DNA from: Rhabdophis nuchalis
Lineage: Eukaryota > Chordata > Lepidosauria > Squamata > Natricidae
Length of the DNA: 64,000 bases
Reading direction: 5' to 3'
Assembly: GCA_039707465.1 (NCBI GenBank)
Contig: CM077658.1
Location: forward strand, 10,700,574 to 10,764,573
Below, piece after piece: positions 62,691 to 64,000 of this stretch. Every line of letters starts with the position of its first letter. Within the stretch, counting starts at the first letter, position 1. The notes under the pieces were generated by a model. That model searched no databases, was not told the origin of the DNA, and worked only from the letters and a program-made list of their open reading frames with translations. The translations under genes were made by a program, and so were the position numbers.

Positions 62691-63599
62691 AGTTAAAAAC
62701 AGAGTATAAATGCATGAATGCATTTACAGAAGGCTTATTCCTTCTGAAGGCTTTGCTGTGCAAAATACAGACACATACACACCAACTCTCAAAACACAGA
62801 AGTGGGCTTGGTCTATTTTAACTACCAGCTTCTCCTTGAATAAAGGAGAATACATTTTGAAGATGCACTGCATTCTATAGAAACCACTTTCATTGTCTCC
62901 TGCCAGCTGAGGTGGATTGGTCCATTTTGATGCTTCATTTGGCATGGTCAAGGCGAGGTGCGCTGCTTTGCAAAGTACTGAAGAGGGCTGTTTCATATTG
63001 AATGAGGTTGAGTTGCTTGGGCTGAAGGCCTCATCTTGAAACATGAGGCAAATGCTCGTGTTTAAATCAGTCAAGGCAAATTTTTCATCTGTTCTGCTCT
63101 ACTGCTTAGGAAAAGAAGGTCCAGCTATGGTGCGTGGTGCGTGGTGCATGGAGGGTTCTGAAGACAGACAACAGATAATGTCTGCCGAAACATGCTCTTC
63201 AGACTTTATGGGGTACCCTGGCTTTAATTTTCTATCCAAGACGATCCAGAAGTTGATTCAATCTAAATAGGCCATCTGAATTGTTTACTTACTGAATCGA
63301 TTTGGATAGCAATTTCAAATTCAGTTGATCTTTGGAAATGCATTTTTCTTGGACCAGGATGCCTGGTAGATAGGTTTACTGAAATTGAAGAGTTGCATAT
63401 TCAGCTGGCCAGCAGATGTCCTCCTTGTCTCAAAGTTCCTCCATGCCTTCTTTATTGCATTAGGGGGGAATTTACTGAAAAAATTACTGGAAACTTTACC
63501 AGACATATGTGGCTTCAGCAGTAGCAATTTTTTAAGGCTATTTCTGTCCTTTTCAGACTGTCTGAACTAGTACTGGAGAGATTATAATTCTCATCCAAC
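62691..63599. other. Intergenic stretch without recognised features
   Basis: The 116-codon minus-strand frame 63074-62724 has no recognised domain; treated as chance. Confidence 0.55.
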
Positions 63600-63727
63600 C
63601 TTCCTGTGTAATTTTGGGTCAATTACTCTCTCTTCCCAACTATCTCTGAGGGTTGTTTCTGTAGGGAAAATGGGAGGAAGGGACAGTATGGAAAGGAGGA
63701 ATGCTATCTTGAGCTTCTTAAGGAAAG

Positions 63728-63728
<1 letters not shown>
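63600..63728 (+). mobile_element. Partial tRNA/CORE-type SINE
   Basis: TTTTGGGTCAATTACTCTCT, GAGGGTTGTTTCTGTAGGGA and AAATGGGAGGAAGG correspond to the middle and tail of the SINE at 20135-20392. Confidence 0.65.

Positions 63729-63801
<73 letters not shown>
63729..63801. repeat. (AG)n microsatellite
   Basis: About 36 AG units with one A insertion, beginning at the end of the SINE fragment. Confidence 0.96.
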
Positions 63802-63861
63802 TACAAAGAATAAATTAAATAAAGTAAGATGGTTAGATAGGTAATTAAATCATATAAGAGG

Positions 63862-64000
63862 AAGGGCAGCTAAGATGATTAAAGGCCTGGTGACTAAAAC
63901 ATATGAGAAAGTCAGACTATTCTCCAAAGCACCTGAGGGTAGGACAAGAAGCAATGGTGGGGGAAACCAATCAAGGAGAGAAGCAACTTAGAACTATGGA
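63862..64000 (+). mobile_element. CR1 LINE fragment running off the right edge
   Basis: CTAAGATGATTAAAGGCCTG, ACTATTCTCCAAAGCACCTG and AAGGAGAGAAGCAACTTAGA match the CR1 ORF2 C-terminal region in plus orientation; frame broken. Confidence 0.85.

Overview
This is eukaryotic, AT-rich, repeat-dense vertebrate DNA with short exons split by introns. The repeat set points to a squamate reptile and most likely a caenophidian snake. It includes CR1 and L2-type LINE ends, Bov-B (RTE) LINE ends, Sauria-type SINEs whose tails match Bov-B, 5S rRNA-derived SINE remnants, an L3/CR1-type LINE tail ending in (TTCTA)n, many hAT MITEs with 8-bp target-site duplications, and three long GATA (Bkm-type) arrays. 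The species cannot be named from sequence alone.

Two real protein-coding genes were found, both on the minus strand. (1) VAT1L is partial: coding exon 1 is 8666-8931 and exon 2 is 1271-1400, joined by a 7.27 kb intron. The rest of the gene lies left of the window. (2) NUDT7 has a complete four-exon coding region: 40613-40641, 38167-38320, 34821-34979 and 33696-34070. The spliced reading gives 238 residues with a Nudix box, a CoA-pyrophosphatase signature and a C-terminal SKL peroxisome signal. The order NUDT7 then VAT1L, both transcribed the same way, matches the tetrapod neighbourhood on human 16q23.1, so this is conserved synteny. The two genes have unrelated roles and share no operon-like logic.

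Layout: 1-885, the 3' part of an L1-type element with ORF1 but no ORF2. 886-8665, VAT1L intron 2 (part), exon 2 and intron 1; intron 1 ends in a ~0.8 kb polypurine tract and an (AAT)42 array next to exon 1. 8666-9260, VAT1L exon 1 and a CpG-rich promoter. 9430-33400, intergenic DNA with GATA arrays, CR1 and L2 fragments, MITEs and SINEs. 33.4-40.9 kb, NUDT7 and its CpG-rich promoter. 41-64 kb, intergenic DNA with LTR-like repeats, two Bov-B ends, L2 and CR1 tails, an L3-type LINE and large nested hAT elements. No further gene could be supported there.

No CRISPR array, operon, phage, functional rRNA or functional tRNA gene was seen. The tRNA-like and 5S-like segments are SINEs. Nearly all long open frames outside the exons named above are microsatellite translations or shadows of transposons. 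Repeat family names come from recognised consensus features and were not checked by database search; element edges are exact only where a target-site duplication is stated.
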